From contig CALDUO010000160.1 in assembly GCA_937923745.1 (NCBI GenBank), forward strand, positions 1-34,759: a DNA stretch of 34,759 nt. The letters are read 5' to 3'. Origin of the DNA: an uncultured Granulosicoccaceae bacterium (GTDB lineage: Bacteria; Pseudomonadota; Gammaproteobacteria; Granulosicoccales; Granulosicoccaceae). The notes beneath the pieces are model-generated. The model was not told the DNA's origin. It saw nothing but the letters and a program-made list of their open reading frames with translations, and ran no database searches. This document shows positions 7,432-16,595 of the stretch, one piece after another. The position numbers were made by a program, and so were the translations under genes. Numbering within the stretch: the first letter of the stretch is position 1; every line of letters begins with the position of its first letter.

Positions 7432-10400
7432 TCAAGACAGTCTCAACGCCATGATTTTCTTCATGTTGAAGGGTTCATCGTTCGCCGCAACTTGCCTGAA
7501 ATCGTACTCTCCCTGTAAATTGACATGCTGCCAGGTGAGTAGGGAACCACGGGTAATCGCGCTTAGCATCTCACGTTGTTCTTCTGCATCACCGAGGCTG
7601 GAGAGCCTCTGTGACAAATACAAGGTATTCCATAGCACAATGGCATTTTGGATTAATACCTTACAGGCGGTCGCAACTTCTTGTCCTTCACGACTACCGT
7701 CCTGAAATTCCTGGTTGTTAGCAAAGAACACGGCTTTTGAAAATCGATTCGAGAGCTCCACTTTGTTGAGCTGCTTCTCGATGCGTTGACGCAATTCCTG
7801 ATCGTCAAAATAGGTCAGAATAAACCGGCTTTTAATCAGCCTGCCAAATTCCTTCAGCGCTTTGTACAGTGGATGATCACTCGCATAGGAGCTAAGACGC
7901 TTAAACAATTGTGAGGCACTACTGTAACGTAATTTGATCGTAGCCATAAAACGCAGAATGTCATCCCAGTGCCGTAGTATTAGCTTTCGATTGATCGTTC
8001 GACTGGGTACAATAACGTCACCTCGACGCAGATGAGTTGCCTTGCTGGAAAAACTGTAGAGGCGCTGACTTCCCATCTTTTTAATGCGTGGCGCAAACGC
8101 CGTATCGATCAAATGGGTGGCAGCGAAGATGGCCTCAGAAAACCCATGTGAATCTGTCGAATGAATATCACTTTTGACGACCTCATTCTGCATTAGCCCA
8201 TCGATGACGTAGGCCGCTTCACGTTCTGAGGCGCTTATGACTGTGGAATGGAAAAGAGCATGACGTTCATCTATGAACGTATAGACAGTAACGCCCTTGT
8301 CTTTGCCAAAGTACTTAAACGAGTAGTTGGCATGAAGGGAGTCGACAGCCACATTAAGTTTACGACCATCGCTACTGGTATGCAGTTGATCTGCGTGTTT
8401 TTGAAATGCATTGGCGAGTGTGAGTTTCTCCATCGCGGTTAGCAACAGAGTATTGGCTGCCTGAATATTCTTCAATGTAAAACACCAGGTGACCGTATTT
8501 TTTAGAGTGCTCTCGTTAAGCCCAAGGGATATCTGCGATAATTTTTCGATACCGATATTGCAGCCCTTACCGAGGATGCCAGCCAGGATGGTTTCAACAC
8601 TGGGTTTAAGTTTGTGATGCTTAGGACTTAAATGCTTGAAACAATTTGTGAAATCATGGTTCTGATTGATCTGCCGTAGAATTTGCAGCACAGGTACGAT
8701 GCCATTTTCCGTCAATACCTGGCCGACATACCCATCCTCACTGTACGATATTGCTGGTGTGCGCACTCTGACGTAACCCTTTTCATCGACGCTTAGGTTG
8801 TCGTTTTCCCCGGCACGGTATCGTTGGTTCACTGTCTGATAGCAGGTGTCGAGTACAGATTTCAACTCGTCCAGGCACGCTGCACCATCGGCGAAGGTCT
8901 CCAGATTTGCCAGTGCTAACAAACGCTCTCGCTCTGCAGACCAGCGTGCCGTAGGAATCAGATAATCCTGAATCGCACGGAAGCGGTAGGAATGCTGAAG
9001 ATTCAGCTTACCGGCACGCACGGCAGTGGCAACTGCCTGAAAGAGTAGTATCTTATACAACGATGTTCGAAACACTTCACCCTCAGCGAACAACGCTTGT
9101 TCTTTGGTTGATAAGAAATCAAGCGGTGGTTTTGGTCCGGGATGTCCGTCAGTGGCCTGGAAATGTTTTACTGCATCAAGAATTGAGCCCGCTGACGACG
9201 ATGTATCAAACACCAGTGCCTTTAATACCGACGATACTTTGCGCTGCAGACGAATGGATTGTTTCTCCAACCCCTCGTATGTCTTTTGGTCGTCCGTCTG
9301 TTGATCAAGCAGCTTTTCGAATTGATGCAGCTTCTCTTTGTCCTGAGCGCTCTGTAGTGCCTCGTGATCATTTAGAAGTTGTTCGATCTTTGCAAGCCTC
9401 TCAGAGGGCTCCATCTCCTCACTGCGCACGACACGGGCGATTTCATTGAGTAGGTGTCTTGCTGTCTTCTGAGCCTTATTAATAGCACGGATGGCGTTTT
9501 TGTGTTCTGAGCGCTTTTGTAGATCGCTACGATCTTCTTGTTTCCGGGCAGAGTTCACCGCCATACGTGTACTGCTAAGCAAGGTTTCCATCAACACATC
9601 CTGGTGGATACAATACTCGTGCTTGATGAAGGCGAGCAGATGCAAATAGCGTTTCCAGCGGCTGGGAAATTGTTTCAGTTGGCCTAACGTCGCTTTCTTC
9701 ACCCAGGTTGCGTAGTACTCAGTCGCATTCTCACTCAGACCAAGCTCTGCATAACACGATTCAAACTGTAAAAAACACTCAGCTAATGTCAGACAGGCGT
9801 CCACATTTTTCTGTATGTCTTTGGCTCGTAATGACTGGTTGATGTTTCTTATTTTATTCAGTAGGGGTTTAACCCCATCTGCATCATTGACTAAGGCATC
9901 CAGTGCATCGCAGGCAGAAGGTTGCAGGCTTTTCTCAAGCTGATCTAACAGTGTCGATTCAACGATATTGAAACTGTCAGTAATCACATCCGCTAGCTGA
10001 TTGTGCGAAGGAACTTCGATACGCTGTTGCCAACAGAAATCGACAGCCGCTGAGAATACGTTTTCAGGTTTGATTTGCTGCTGCGCCTGCAGCTGTACAT
10101 GCTCAGCGATGAGTGATGCGCTCATAGCATTGAACGGCATCCAGTCCACAAGTTCTAGAATACGCGACTGATGGTTGGTCATGCGAGATAGTAAATACCC
10201 AGCAAGATCAATTGAGTCGGATATGTTTAATAGGTTTTGTACGAATTTGATGTCTCGTGAGCGGAAAGCGGATTTTTCGAAAAACTTGCCAGAGTGTTTG
10301 AAATAACCCAGCTGCAAGAGAAACCCGACTTTGTTGGTCGTGGTGCGTAGACCTCCCATCGTTTTACGAATATTATCAGTCACCGCAAAGTAGGCGGGGC

Positions 10401-10476
10401 GCTGGTCTTTAGAAAACACAGGCGGGGCGTCGAATTGTCGTTTTTCGGCTGTCGATAGAAAGACGAGTTGTGTCAT
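7432..10476 (-). CDS. tnpA: Tn3-family transposase TnpA
   Basis: A 1014-residue replicative DDE transposase, the full length expected for the family (about 950-1020). An N-terminal DNA-binding region (DUF4158-like; starts MTQLVFLSTAEKRQFD) precedes the catalytic domain. The likely triad is Asp712 (VAVDSLHANYSF), Asp775 (HSTDSHGFSE) and Glu930 (GSREGQE), the last followed by the family block AIVLWNTLYLS. The stop lies 46 bp inside the left inverted repeat. The gene is divergent from the recombinase gene. A TTGACA (10567-10562 on the minus strand), 17-19 bp from TATAAT-like bases within the intergenic dyad, is a plausible promoter. No strong Shine-Dalgarno precedes the ATG. The frame appears intact, with no internal stop. 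Confidence 0.97.
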   Translation of the reverse strand: MTQLVFLSTAEKRQFDAPPVFSKDQRPAYFAVTDNIRKTMGGLRTTTNKVGFLLQLGYFKHSGKFFEKSAFRSRDIKFVQNLLNISDSIDLAGYLLSRMTNHQSRILELVDWMPFNAMSASLIAEHVQLQAQQQIKPENVFSAAVDFCWQQRIEVPSHNQLADVITDSFNIVESTLLDQLEKSLQPSACDALDALVNDADGVKPLLNKIRNINQSLRAKDIQKNVDACLTLAECFLQFESCYAELGLSENATEYYATWVKKATLGQLKQFPSRWKRYLHLLAFIKHEYCIHQDVLMETLLSSTRMAVNSARKQEDRSDLQKRSEHKNAIRAINKAQKTARHLLNEIARVVRSEEMEPSERLAKIEQLLNDHEALQSAQDKEKLHQFEKLLDQQTDDQKTYEGLEKQSIRLQRKVSSVLKALVFDTSSSAGSILDAVKHFQATDGHPGPKPPLDFLSTKEQALFAEGEVFRTSLYKILLFQAVATAVRAGKLNLQHSYRFRAIQDYLIPTARWSAERERLLALANLETFADGAACLDELKSVLDTCYQTVNQRYRAGENDNLSVDEKGYVRVRTPAISYSEDGYVGQVLTENGIVPVLQILRQINQNHDFTNCFKHLSPKHHKLKPSVETILAGILGKGCNIGIEKLSQISLGLNESTLKNTVTWCFTLKNIQAANTLLLTAMEKLTLANAFQKHADQLHTSSDGRKLNVAVDSLHANYSFKYFGKDKGVTVYTFIDERHALFHSTVISASEREAAYVIDGLMQNEVVKSDIHSTDSHGFSEAIFAATHLIDTAFAPRIKKMGSQRLYSFSSKATHLRRGDVIVPSRTINRKLILRHWDDILRFMATIKLRYSSASQLFKRLSSYASDHPLYKALKEFGRLIKSRFILTYFDDQELRQRIEKQLNKVELSNRFSKAVFFANNQEFQDGSREGQEVATACKVLIQNAIVLWNTLYLSQRLSSLGDAEEQREMLSAITRGSLLTWQHVNLQGEYDFRQVAANDEPFNMKKIMALRLS

Positions 10477-10508
10477 ATTTAGGGCGCTCAGGGCAGATCA
10501 CTAATACT

Positions 10509-10567
10509 ACAGAAAAACCCACTAAGCGTGATTATGTTTATAATCAGTTTTAGGGTTATACTGTCAA
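10509..10567. promoter_or_regulatory. Candidate recombinase core site (resolution site) overlapping divergent promoters
   Basis: The core is a perfect dyad TGATTAT-GTTT-ATAATCA at 10529-10546. Imperfect symmetry extends outward to ACAG at 10509 and CTGT at 10561, giving arms of about 25 bases. TnpI-type tyrosine recombinases of Tn4430 and Tn5401 recombine at such inverted core motifs located between tnpI and tnpA. On the minus strand, TTGACA (10567-10562) plus AT-rich bases in the dyad could be the tnpA promoter, so recombinase binding may also repress transposase expression. That is inference. Confidence 0.55.
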
Positions 10568-10570
10568 ACT

Positions 10571-11812
10571 ATGCCAAAATCCACTAAAACCGCCAGCGCG
10601 CGTCGTGCACCAACAGCGTGTTTCGATACGATCAAACACATCGACACCATTGCTACGCCAACTTACCTGACAGTCGCTCAACGCAATGACTTTGATATGG
10701 CCCGCAGCTTCCTCGAGGCTTACACTGGCAGCTTAGGCACCTTTAATAGCTATCGGCGCGATGTGGAGCGTCTGCTGCAATGGACCTGGCAAATTGAGAA
10801 CAAGATCCTGGAAGATCTTAAGCGTGAAGACATTGAGGCATTCGTCAGTTTCTGTCAGAAGCCACCAGCTGCCTGGATCGGCATCAAAAAGGCACCGCGA
10901 TTTAAGATCATCGATGGCACTCGTATGCCAAATCCCGAATGGCGACCCTTTGTGGCCACCGTTTCGAAATCAGCGTTCAAAAAAGGCCAGTTACCTGAAA
11001 AAGCCAGTTACACACCGTCCAATGGGTCCATAAAAGAATTGCTGGCGATCATTGGCAGCTTCTTTCAATACCTGCAATTGGAAGAATATACCGCCTCCAA
11101 TCCGGTGGCGTTGATTCGTCAGAAAAATAAGTTTGTGCAAAAACGACAAGGTCATACCACGGTACGACGGCTAAGCACCCAACAGTGGCAAATGGTGATT
11201 GATACCGCTGAACAACTAGCTGAGGAGGATCCAGTGAACCACGAACGCACACTGTTTATGATCTCTGCGCTCTACGGTATGTATTTGCGGATCTCCGAGT
11301 TAGGCGCTAATGATCGATGGACGCCCACGATGAATGATTTCCACAAGGATCATGAAGGTCTGTGGTGGTTTACCACAGTGGGTAAAGGCAATAAGGAGCG
11401 TCAAATCGCAGTCAGCGATGCAATGCTAGCAGCCTTAAAACGTTGGCGAAAATTTCAGGGATTGTCTGCATTGCCAACACCAGCAGACAACGCACCACTC
11501 TTCCCTCTTCAGAGAGGTAAAGGTCCTCTAGTTGACACCACCCATATACGTAAAATAATACAGACTTGTTTTAATCGAGCGATCGACAACCTGTGTGAAC
11601 AAGGACTCAACGAAGATGCTGATTCGATGATGGATGCTACGGTACACTGGTTACGACACACAGGCATCTCAGATGATGTGCAACGTCGACCCAGAGAGCA
11701 TGTGAGGGATGATGCTGGACATAGCTCTAGCGCTATTACTGATCGGTACGTCGATATTGAGCTTAAAGAGCGGCACAAATCTGCGAAGAGGAAAGATTTT
11801 CGAAGAGACTAA
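10571..11812 (+). CDS. Tyrosine recombinase of the transposon (TnpI-like)
   Basis: A 413-residue phage-integrase-family recombinase, probably the cointegrate resolvase of the transposon. The C-terminal catalytic domain carries all expected residues: Arg240 (LRISELG), a Lys in GKGNKERQI, His359 and Arg362 (HWLRHTG), His384 (GHSSSAI) and the nucleophile Tyr393 (DRYVDIEL). The N-terminal half is a SAM-like core-binding domain (about residues 40-190, from NDFDMARSFLEAYTG). It is longer than TnpI of Tn4430 (284 residues), so it is not an obvious orthologue. Divergence from tnpA with a dyad in the 94-bp gap supports the resolvase role. Most Tn3-family elements use a serine resolvase instead; none is seen here. 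Confidence 0.9.
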   Translation: MPKSTKTASARRAPTACFDTIKHIDTIATPTYLTVAQRNDFDMARSFLEAYTGSLGTFNSYRRDVERLLQWTWQIENKILEDLKREDIEAFVSFCQKPPAAWIGIKKAPRFKIIDGTRMPNPEWRPFVATVSKSAFKKGQLPEKASYTPSNGSIKELLAIIGSFFQYLQLEEYTASNPVALIRQKNKFVQKRQGHTTVRRLSTQQWQMVIDTAEQLAEEDPVNHERTLFMISALYGMYLRISELGANDRWTPTMNDFHKDHEGLWWFTTVGKGNKERQIAVSDAMLAALKRWRKFQGLSALPTPADNAPLFPLQRGKGPLVDTTHIRKIIQTCFNRAIDNLCEQGLNEDADSMMDATVHWLRHTGISDDVQRRPREHVRDDAGHSSSAITDRYVDIELKERHKSAKRKDFRRD

Positions 11813-11933
11813 TATGCCATATTCAGCAATGTCTCGCGTTTGCATAAGATGTAGAAGCATAAGAGCTTGTGGCGGTCGATGCGTTCATCTGAATGGGATC
11901 TCCGCTTATCGCGTATGTTTATTGTATATTGTA

Positions 11934-13757
11934 TTATTCAAGCCTGAACACATCCACATCAGTGATGCGACCTTGAAGTCTGTGGCTACCCGCCGCAATA
12001 GTCGTAAACTTAGATGATAGCTTCTCCGCTGTATTCGCACTAATCAGAATGGATACTTCGGTTTCACTAGGATAGATTTTTTTACCCAACTGTTCGAGCC
12101 GCTGTCCAATATTTACCGTATCACCTATGATTGTGTAGTTCAGGCGTCCGGGTGTGCCGATGTTTCCCACTGTCGCCATACCGGAGTGGATCCCGATCCG
12201 GATTCCAATGGGAGGATCATTCTGTAGTTGCCTTCGTTGGTTATCGAGTCGTATCGCTGCCGATATCGCTAACGCTGCCCGGCAGGCACGTTCAGCGCTG
12301 TGGCCTTGCTCCTCGTTATTTTGCCAATAAGCCATGACAGCATCACCCATAAACTTGTCGACAGTTCCACCCTCGTTTTCAATACACTGAACAACAATAG
12401 AGAAGTGATGATTCACAAAGGCGGCAACCTGTTCGGCGCGCATCCCTTCTGAGACCGCTGAAAAACCTACCATATCGGTGAACATGACCGTAATTTGACG
12501 AGCATCTGACACAGATGCGTCGATGTCTCCATGCCTAATCAATTGCTCAACAATATTCTTGGGAACATAGCGTTCGAACCATCGAAGGGCTCTTAGCATG
12601 GCATTGAAAGCTACCGCTTGGTCACTGAGTTCACGAAACATACTATCAGGTAGTTCTTCAACCTTGGAAACGTCCAAATCACGGATACGATTAGCAGCGG
12701 TGGAGAATCTTACGATAGGACGAGCTATGCGCTGACCAAGATACATCGCTGTAATCAAGGACAGCAGTAGAACTGACAACCCTGCAATGAGCGATGCAGT
12801 CATTCGCTTGATCTCAGCGGGTAGATCACTGCTAAGAAAGTAGGCTCCGACAATCATGGGTTCAGTCCCGAAATCCATCAATGTTTTAAAAATGAAAACA
12901 TATTCTTGCCCTGACACCTCTGCCACGTGAGTATCTGGACCTTCCAGCATATGTTTTTCTGTTTCACTACGCGCTTCCGAGCGCCAGATGGATGAAACAA
13001 TAGGATCGCTAAACAGATCCAGACGCGGTAACGGAGATTCAGTTGAAAGACCTGAATATCCATCTATCATCAACCGATGAGCAAGTACGTGGTCCAATCC
13101 GTACAAAATGAAAGGATTACCAGCCGCTTCAAATCCGTCCATGCTAATAAACTTGGATAGCTGTTTCACTGCTACTTCAGCAATGAGAGTGCCTATGACC
13201 AATCCCCCATATTCGACAGGATGTGCTCTGCTAATGTAGGTCATTTGATGCATATCGTGCCATATCGGTGGTAACCAAACAGGCCCACTTAAAAGCATCT
13301 CCATATTTTCCTTAATATTTACAACCTCAGAAGATTCCAGGATGCTTAGGCTTGATTTCCCAGCAGGTGTAATTCTGCTCACACCGAAAGATTCAAAATC
13401 TCCACTGACGAATACCACTGATTCAATCTGAGGTGCTGCAGCTAGGGCACCTTTTAAGATAGTTCTGAATGTTGCCCGATCAAGCGGATCGACTTCACCA
13501 CGGCTGATCATCTCGGCAACGAACTGAGTCTGATACTCAGCTGGTTTGAGATAGTGCTTAATCTGGTTTACATCTGCCGATATAACCTGATTGGCATTCT
13601 CGCGCAGTAAATCAAAAGTGTTTTTCTGTGCCAGCCAAACACCTACACCAAAAACGATACCCGCTGCCAATAAGACAAGAATGCCGATAGCTGCAACGAG
13701 AGTGGTGGTGATTGGTACGTGCCCGTACCAACGATAATTTATTTCAGCAGTGCGCAC
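11934..13757 (-). CDS. Class III adenylate/guanylate cyclase with periplasmic sensor and HAMP
   Basis: A 607-residue membrane-bound nucleotide cyclase. A transmembrane segment (about 19-43) leads to a periplasmic sensor region of about 270 residues (Cache-like), a second membrane segment (about 322-342) and a HAMP linker (RPIVRFSTAANRIRDL). The C-terminal CHD catalytic domain (about 425-607) contains the metal motifs FTDMVGFS and DKFMGDAVMAYW, then GIHSGMATVGNIG and the late Asn-bearing block TIIGDTVNIGQRLEQ. These support activity; cAMP against cGMP is not settled. It sits alone, convergent with the recombinase and 86 bp downstream of the cytochrome gene on the same strand. It has no obvious copper motif. 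The sensed signal is unknown. Confidence 0.93.
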   Translation of the reverse strand: MRTAEINYRWYGHVPITTTLVAAIGILVLLAAGIVFGVGVWLAQKNTFDLLRENANQVISADVNQIKHYLKPAEYQTQFVAEMISRGEVDPLDRATFRTILKGALAAAPQIESVVFVSGDFESFGVSRITPAGKSSLSILESSEVVNIKENMEMLLSGPVWLPPIWHDMHQMTYISRAHPVEYGGLVIGTLIAEVAVKQLSKFISMDGFEAAGNPFILYGLDHVLAHRLMIDGYSGLSTESPLPRLDLFSDPIVSSIWRSEARSETEKHMLEGPDTHVAEVSGQEYVFIFKTLMDFGTEPMIVGAYFLSSDLPAEIKRMTASLIAGLSVLLLSLITAMYLGQRIARPIVRFSTAANRIRDLDVSKVEELPDSMFRELSDQAVAFNAMLRALRWFERYVPKNIVEQLIRHGDIDASVSDARQITVMFTDMVGFSAVSEGMRAEQVAAFVNHHFSIVVQCIENEGGTVDKFMGDAVMAYWQNNEEQGHSAERACRAALAISAAIRLDNQRRQLQNDPPIGIRIGIHSGMATVGNIGTPGRLNYTIIGDTVNIGQRLEQLGKKIYPSETEVSILISANTAEKLSSKFTTIAAGSHRLQGRITDVDVFRLE

Positions 13758-13843
13758 AGAGCTGTTATCAGGTCGACGATGAAACTATTAAACGAGCGTT
13801 CACATTGCCGCTGGTCACAGCTATGTTAGGTGTAGCCTGCGAC

Positions 13844-14365
13844 TTATTTCAATAGCCTGTCTAGCAGGTTTGATTCTCTGTTTTTAGGCAATTGACTATC
13901 GATCTGGTTGCCGTTGACTTCCTCCTGCCATTGGCGCTCATTATCAGGCCATGAATTCTTGATGAACGACAATACCGCCACTATGTCTTCATCACTGAGA
14001 ATATTGGCAAAAGCTGGCATGGTGGATCGATAGTCGGCATCTCCAATAACAACACTTGGACCGTACTTGGTAATCTCAAACAACAAGTCATCGGCGTGAT
14101 GCCACGTGTGACCACTGGCATCGTGTGGAGGCGCTGGCAATAAACCCTGTCCATCGCGCTGTCGCCAATTGGGCTGACCCTCCAGCTGAACGCCGTGGCA
14201 CGCAGCACATTGCTCTTGGTAGATTTTCTCACCGTGGGCGACAACTGTCAGGTCATCAGCTTGCAGGATGGTCTGTACGCCGTCGGTACCGATCGATGCT
14301 ATTAGTGGGCTGGCTACTATTGCTAGGCCTATTGCAATTCCAACAGGCGTTTGTCTGATTTTCAT
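13844..14365 (-). CDS. Exported mono-heme cytochrome c
   Basis: A 173-residue class I type cytochrome. A signal peptide (about 1-24) precedes one heme attachment motif, CAACH, near residue 55. STMPAFANILSDEDI supplies the likely axial methionine, and IVAVLSFIKNSWP forms the typical C-terminal helix. It would act in the periplasm as an electron carrier. It lies 125 bp downstream of the di-heme cytochrome gene in the same direction and is the last cytochrome of the copper operon. Confidence 0.88.
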   Translation of the reverse strand: MKIRQTPVGIAIGLAIVASPLIASIGTDGVQTILQADDLTVVAHGEKIYQEQCAACHGVQLEGQPNWRQRDGQGLLPAPPHDASGHTWHHADDLLFEITKYGPSVVIGDADYRSTMPAFANILSDEDIVAVLSFIKNSWPDNERQWQEEVNGNQIDSQLPKNRESNLLDRLLK

Positions 14366-14490
14366 AATATGCAGCGACTCTGAGTCAGTGGATCAATTTT
14401 GATGATAATGATCAGCGCTCTGCCCTCTTTTTCTCGATAGATCTATTAGCGCTGAGGTGTCTTTTCCAAGTCGAGTGTTATGTCCTGTAA

Positions 14491-15399
14491 CTACGATTCT
14501 TTGTTGGCTGGAGACTTCAGGTAGACAGCTATCGCTCTTAGATCCTCAGGAGAAAGATGAGCAGTACCGTGCTCTATCACCGTAGCCATATGTCCACCTG
14601 AAAAATCGCCTTCTGGCGTCATTCCGATTTCGAGATAAAACATCAGATCGTCCACTGTCCAATCCTGTAGCGCCGCTGCTGTAATTGCGGGAACCTTAGA
14701 ACCGTCAGGTCCTCGGCTGTTGCCCGATAGTCGCCTATCACTTACACCACCGACGATATCCCGTTGCGCGTGACAGGTAGCACAATGTGCAGGGCCTTCG
14801 ACCAGATACTCGCCACGTTCGACAAACAGACCGGGCCTGTAATTTTCGGGTACATATAACGACTTCCAAATACCTAGCCCAGCTCGTGCAATATCGGGAA
14901 TCAGCAACTCGTGCTCTTCCGATGCAGTGGATACAGGCGCAGTAGATTGCAACCACGCGTACAAGTCAGCAATGTCCTGGCCAGACATGAGCGCGTATGC
15001 CGGGTACGGAAACACAGGCCAATAATGGCCACCGTCAGGGCGACGGCCATTGAGTACCGCCTGAGCGAACATCTCCAAAGACCATGTACCGATTCCCTCC
15101 TGTGCATCACTACTGATGTTAGGTGATACGAATGTTCCAAAAGCACTATCAAGCCTTACACCACCGGCAAGTAGCCTTCCCTCGTTCGCCGTATCGGTAT
15201 GACAAGCGACACAACCGCCAGCCCTTGCAACCAACTCACCACGATCTGTATCCACTGAGGGTAGTGGATTGTTTAATGCCAACGCTGCCATTCGCAATTG
15301 TTCATTTTGATCATTTCGCGTGTGCGCTGACCAAAGAAACGATAGGCCACCCGTTACAAGGAGAAAAGTAACAAAGAGCGGAGCCCAACGACCTACCAT
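14491..15399 (-). CDS. Membrane-anchored di-heme cytochrome c
   Basis: About 302 residues with one N-terminal hydrophobic anchor (WAPLFVTFLLVTGGLSFLW) and two class I heme domains, marked CVACH (about residue 61) and CATCH (about residue 206). The pattern LAGGVRLDSAFGTFVSPNIS resembles the cytochrome subunits of periplasmic alcohol and gluconate dehydrogenases, which accept electrons from a partner enzyme. Here no dehydrogenase is present, so the partner may be the multicopper oxidase or cupredoxin (inference). The frame can open with a TTG at 15402, but the ATG at 15399, three bases after the upstream stop, is preferred; the arrangement implies translational coupling to the cytochrome c' gene. 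Confidence 0.88.
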   Translation of the reverse strand: MVGRWAPLFVTFLLVTGGLSFLWSAHTRNDQNEQLRMAALALNNPLPSVDTDRGELVARAGGCVACHTDTANEGRLLAGGVRLDSAFGTFVSPNISSDAQEGIGTWSLEMFAQAVLNGRRPDGGHYWPVFPYPAYALMSGQDIADLYAWLQSTAPVSTASEEHELLIPDIARAGLGIWKSLYVPENYRPGLFVERGEYLVEGPAHCATCHAQRDIVGGVSDRRLSGNSRGPDGSKVPAITAAALQDWTVDDLMFYLEIGMTPEGDFSGGHMATVIEHGTAHLSPEDLRAIAVYLKSPANKES

Positions 15400-15402
15400 C
15401 AA

Positions 15403-15903
15403 TCAGTCCTGATCAAGTCGGAATCGTTCATGACACGCAGAACAGTTTTTGACAGTCTTGAAAAATATGGACCGTACCGCTCGGCTCTGATGGTCGACGC
15501 TCTGGGTACCGTTGCTCAGATTATTGGCGACCGTGAGCAGAGCCTGACTGTCGTTGGTGAATTTTTCTGCAAGTGCGACAAATTCGTCCCAGTTATCCCA
15601 AATTGCAGGCAGAGCCTCGGTAGCCGTGCCCTCACGACTTTGCTCGGTGTCCGGAAACAAAGAAGGGATCTTTTCACCGTGTGTCACAAAGGCTTGTCCC
15701 GCCTCCTCCACCGCGACAAGATCGAATGACGCTTTGCCTTTGAGCATATCGCCAACACTTTTAGCATGATCGCCCAGGATTGACATACCGTCCATACGCT
15801 CTTTGACAATACCCATCGCACCGGTATGCGCCAAAGCCTGCCCCGCAATCACCACGACACTGAGTAAAAATGCCGCCGACTGAACACTATATTGTGTGTA
15901 CAT
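15403..15903 (-). CDS. Cytochrome c' (class II cytochrome c)
   Basis: A 166-residue exported protein. A signal peptide ends near ALA (residue 25). A mainly helical region follows (VKERMDGMSILGDHAKSVGD), and the heme motif CSACH sits only a few residues from the C-terminus, which is the mark of the four-helix class II cytochromes c'. Such proteins bind small gaseous ligands or, in low-spin relatives (c-556), carry electrons. Its place directly upstream of, and coupled to, the di-heme cytochrome suggests an electron-transfer role in the copper operon. Confidence 0.9.
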   Translation of the reverse strand: MYTQYSVQSAAFLLSVVVIAGQALAHTGAMGIVKERMDGMSILGDHAKSVGDMLKGKASFDLVAVEEAGQAFVTHGEKIPSLFPDTEQSREGTATEALPAIWDNWDEFVALAEKFTNDSQALLTVANNLSNGTQSVDHQSRAVRSIFFKTVKNCSACHERFRLDQD

Positions 15904-16019
15904 GATTCACCGTGTTGTCGATTATTGAGTAATCTGTTTTTGTCGCGAAGACTATGCGACAACCATTGTTAATTGCATCATCATGATGAATGGACATCGG
16001 CTGCAACTTGTCGACGACG

Positions 16020-16559
16020 CTATTGCGCACTGACCACAACATCGCCCTTCATACCCGCCTCATAGTGACCGGGTTGCAAGCACGCAAACTGGAACGTACC
16101 AGCTTCGCTGAATTGCCAGATGACATCCCCTGATTCTCCCGTTTTTAGAGATACAGAGTTCGGTTCATCATGCTCCATGCCTGGGAAGCGTTTCATGAGC
16201 TCATGGTGTTCCAGAATTTCTGCCTCGGCGCCGAGAACAAACTCATGAACCAACTGACCGCTGTTCGTCACTTTGAAGTGTATTGTCTCACCCGCCTCAA
16301 CAGTCAGCTCGGACGGTGTGTAAGCCATTGAGTCACTCATGTCTACCGACACAGTTCTCGTGACATCGTCTGCGGAGCCCGGCACACCAGCCATACTCTC
16401 ATGATGCCCTTCGTCGCCACCATGATGATCGTCACCATGCCCATGACCCTCTCCGTCGCTGTGATCGCCGAATGAGCACGCCGATAACAGTACGACAAAC
16501 GACAGACTCGCCAGTGCGAGTGGCGCCTTTGATGATAGCGATTTGATTCGAAGTTGCAT
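16020..16559 (-). CDS. His-rich cupredoxin lipoprotein (CopI-like)
   Basis: A 179-residue periplasmic blue-copper-type protein. The signal peptide ends in a lipobox (VVLLSAC). A His/Asp/Gly-rich stretch (GEGHGHGDDHHGGDEGHH, about residues 36-53) is a likely metal sponge. The cupredoxin domain (about 70-179) has a complete type 1 copper set: His in QLVHEF, then Cys, His and Met in CLQPGHYEAGM. CopI of Rubrivivax and related copper-tolerance cupredoxins have this design. It lies 36 bp after the CusF-like gene. It may scavenge copper or relay electrons between the oxidase and the cytochromes; the sequence cannot decide between these. Confidence 0.9.
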   Translation of the reverse strand: MQLRIKSLSSKAPLALASLSFVVLLSACSFGDHSDGEGHGHGDDHHGGDEGHHESMAGVPGSADDVTRTVSVDMSDSMAYTPSELTVEAGETIHFKVTNSGQLVHEFVLGAEAEILEHHELMKRFPGMEHDEPNSVSLKTGESGDVIWQFSEAGTFQFACLQPGHYEAGMKGDVVVSAQ

Positions 16560-16595
16560 ATGACCAATGTACTCCTGTGGCGTTGTTTGGGTGAT

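Noticed and set aside
15940..15962. Inverted repeat TTGTCGC/GCGACAA between the cupredoxin and cytochrome c' genes as a terminator.
   Set aside because: No U-run follows on either strand and the surrounding genes look like one operon; it may only be an mRNA hairpin.
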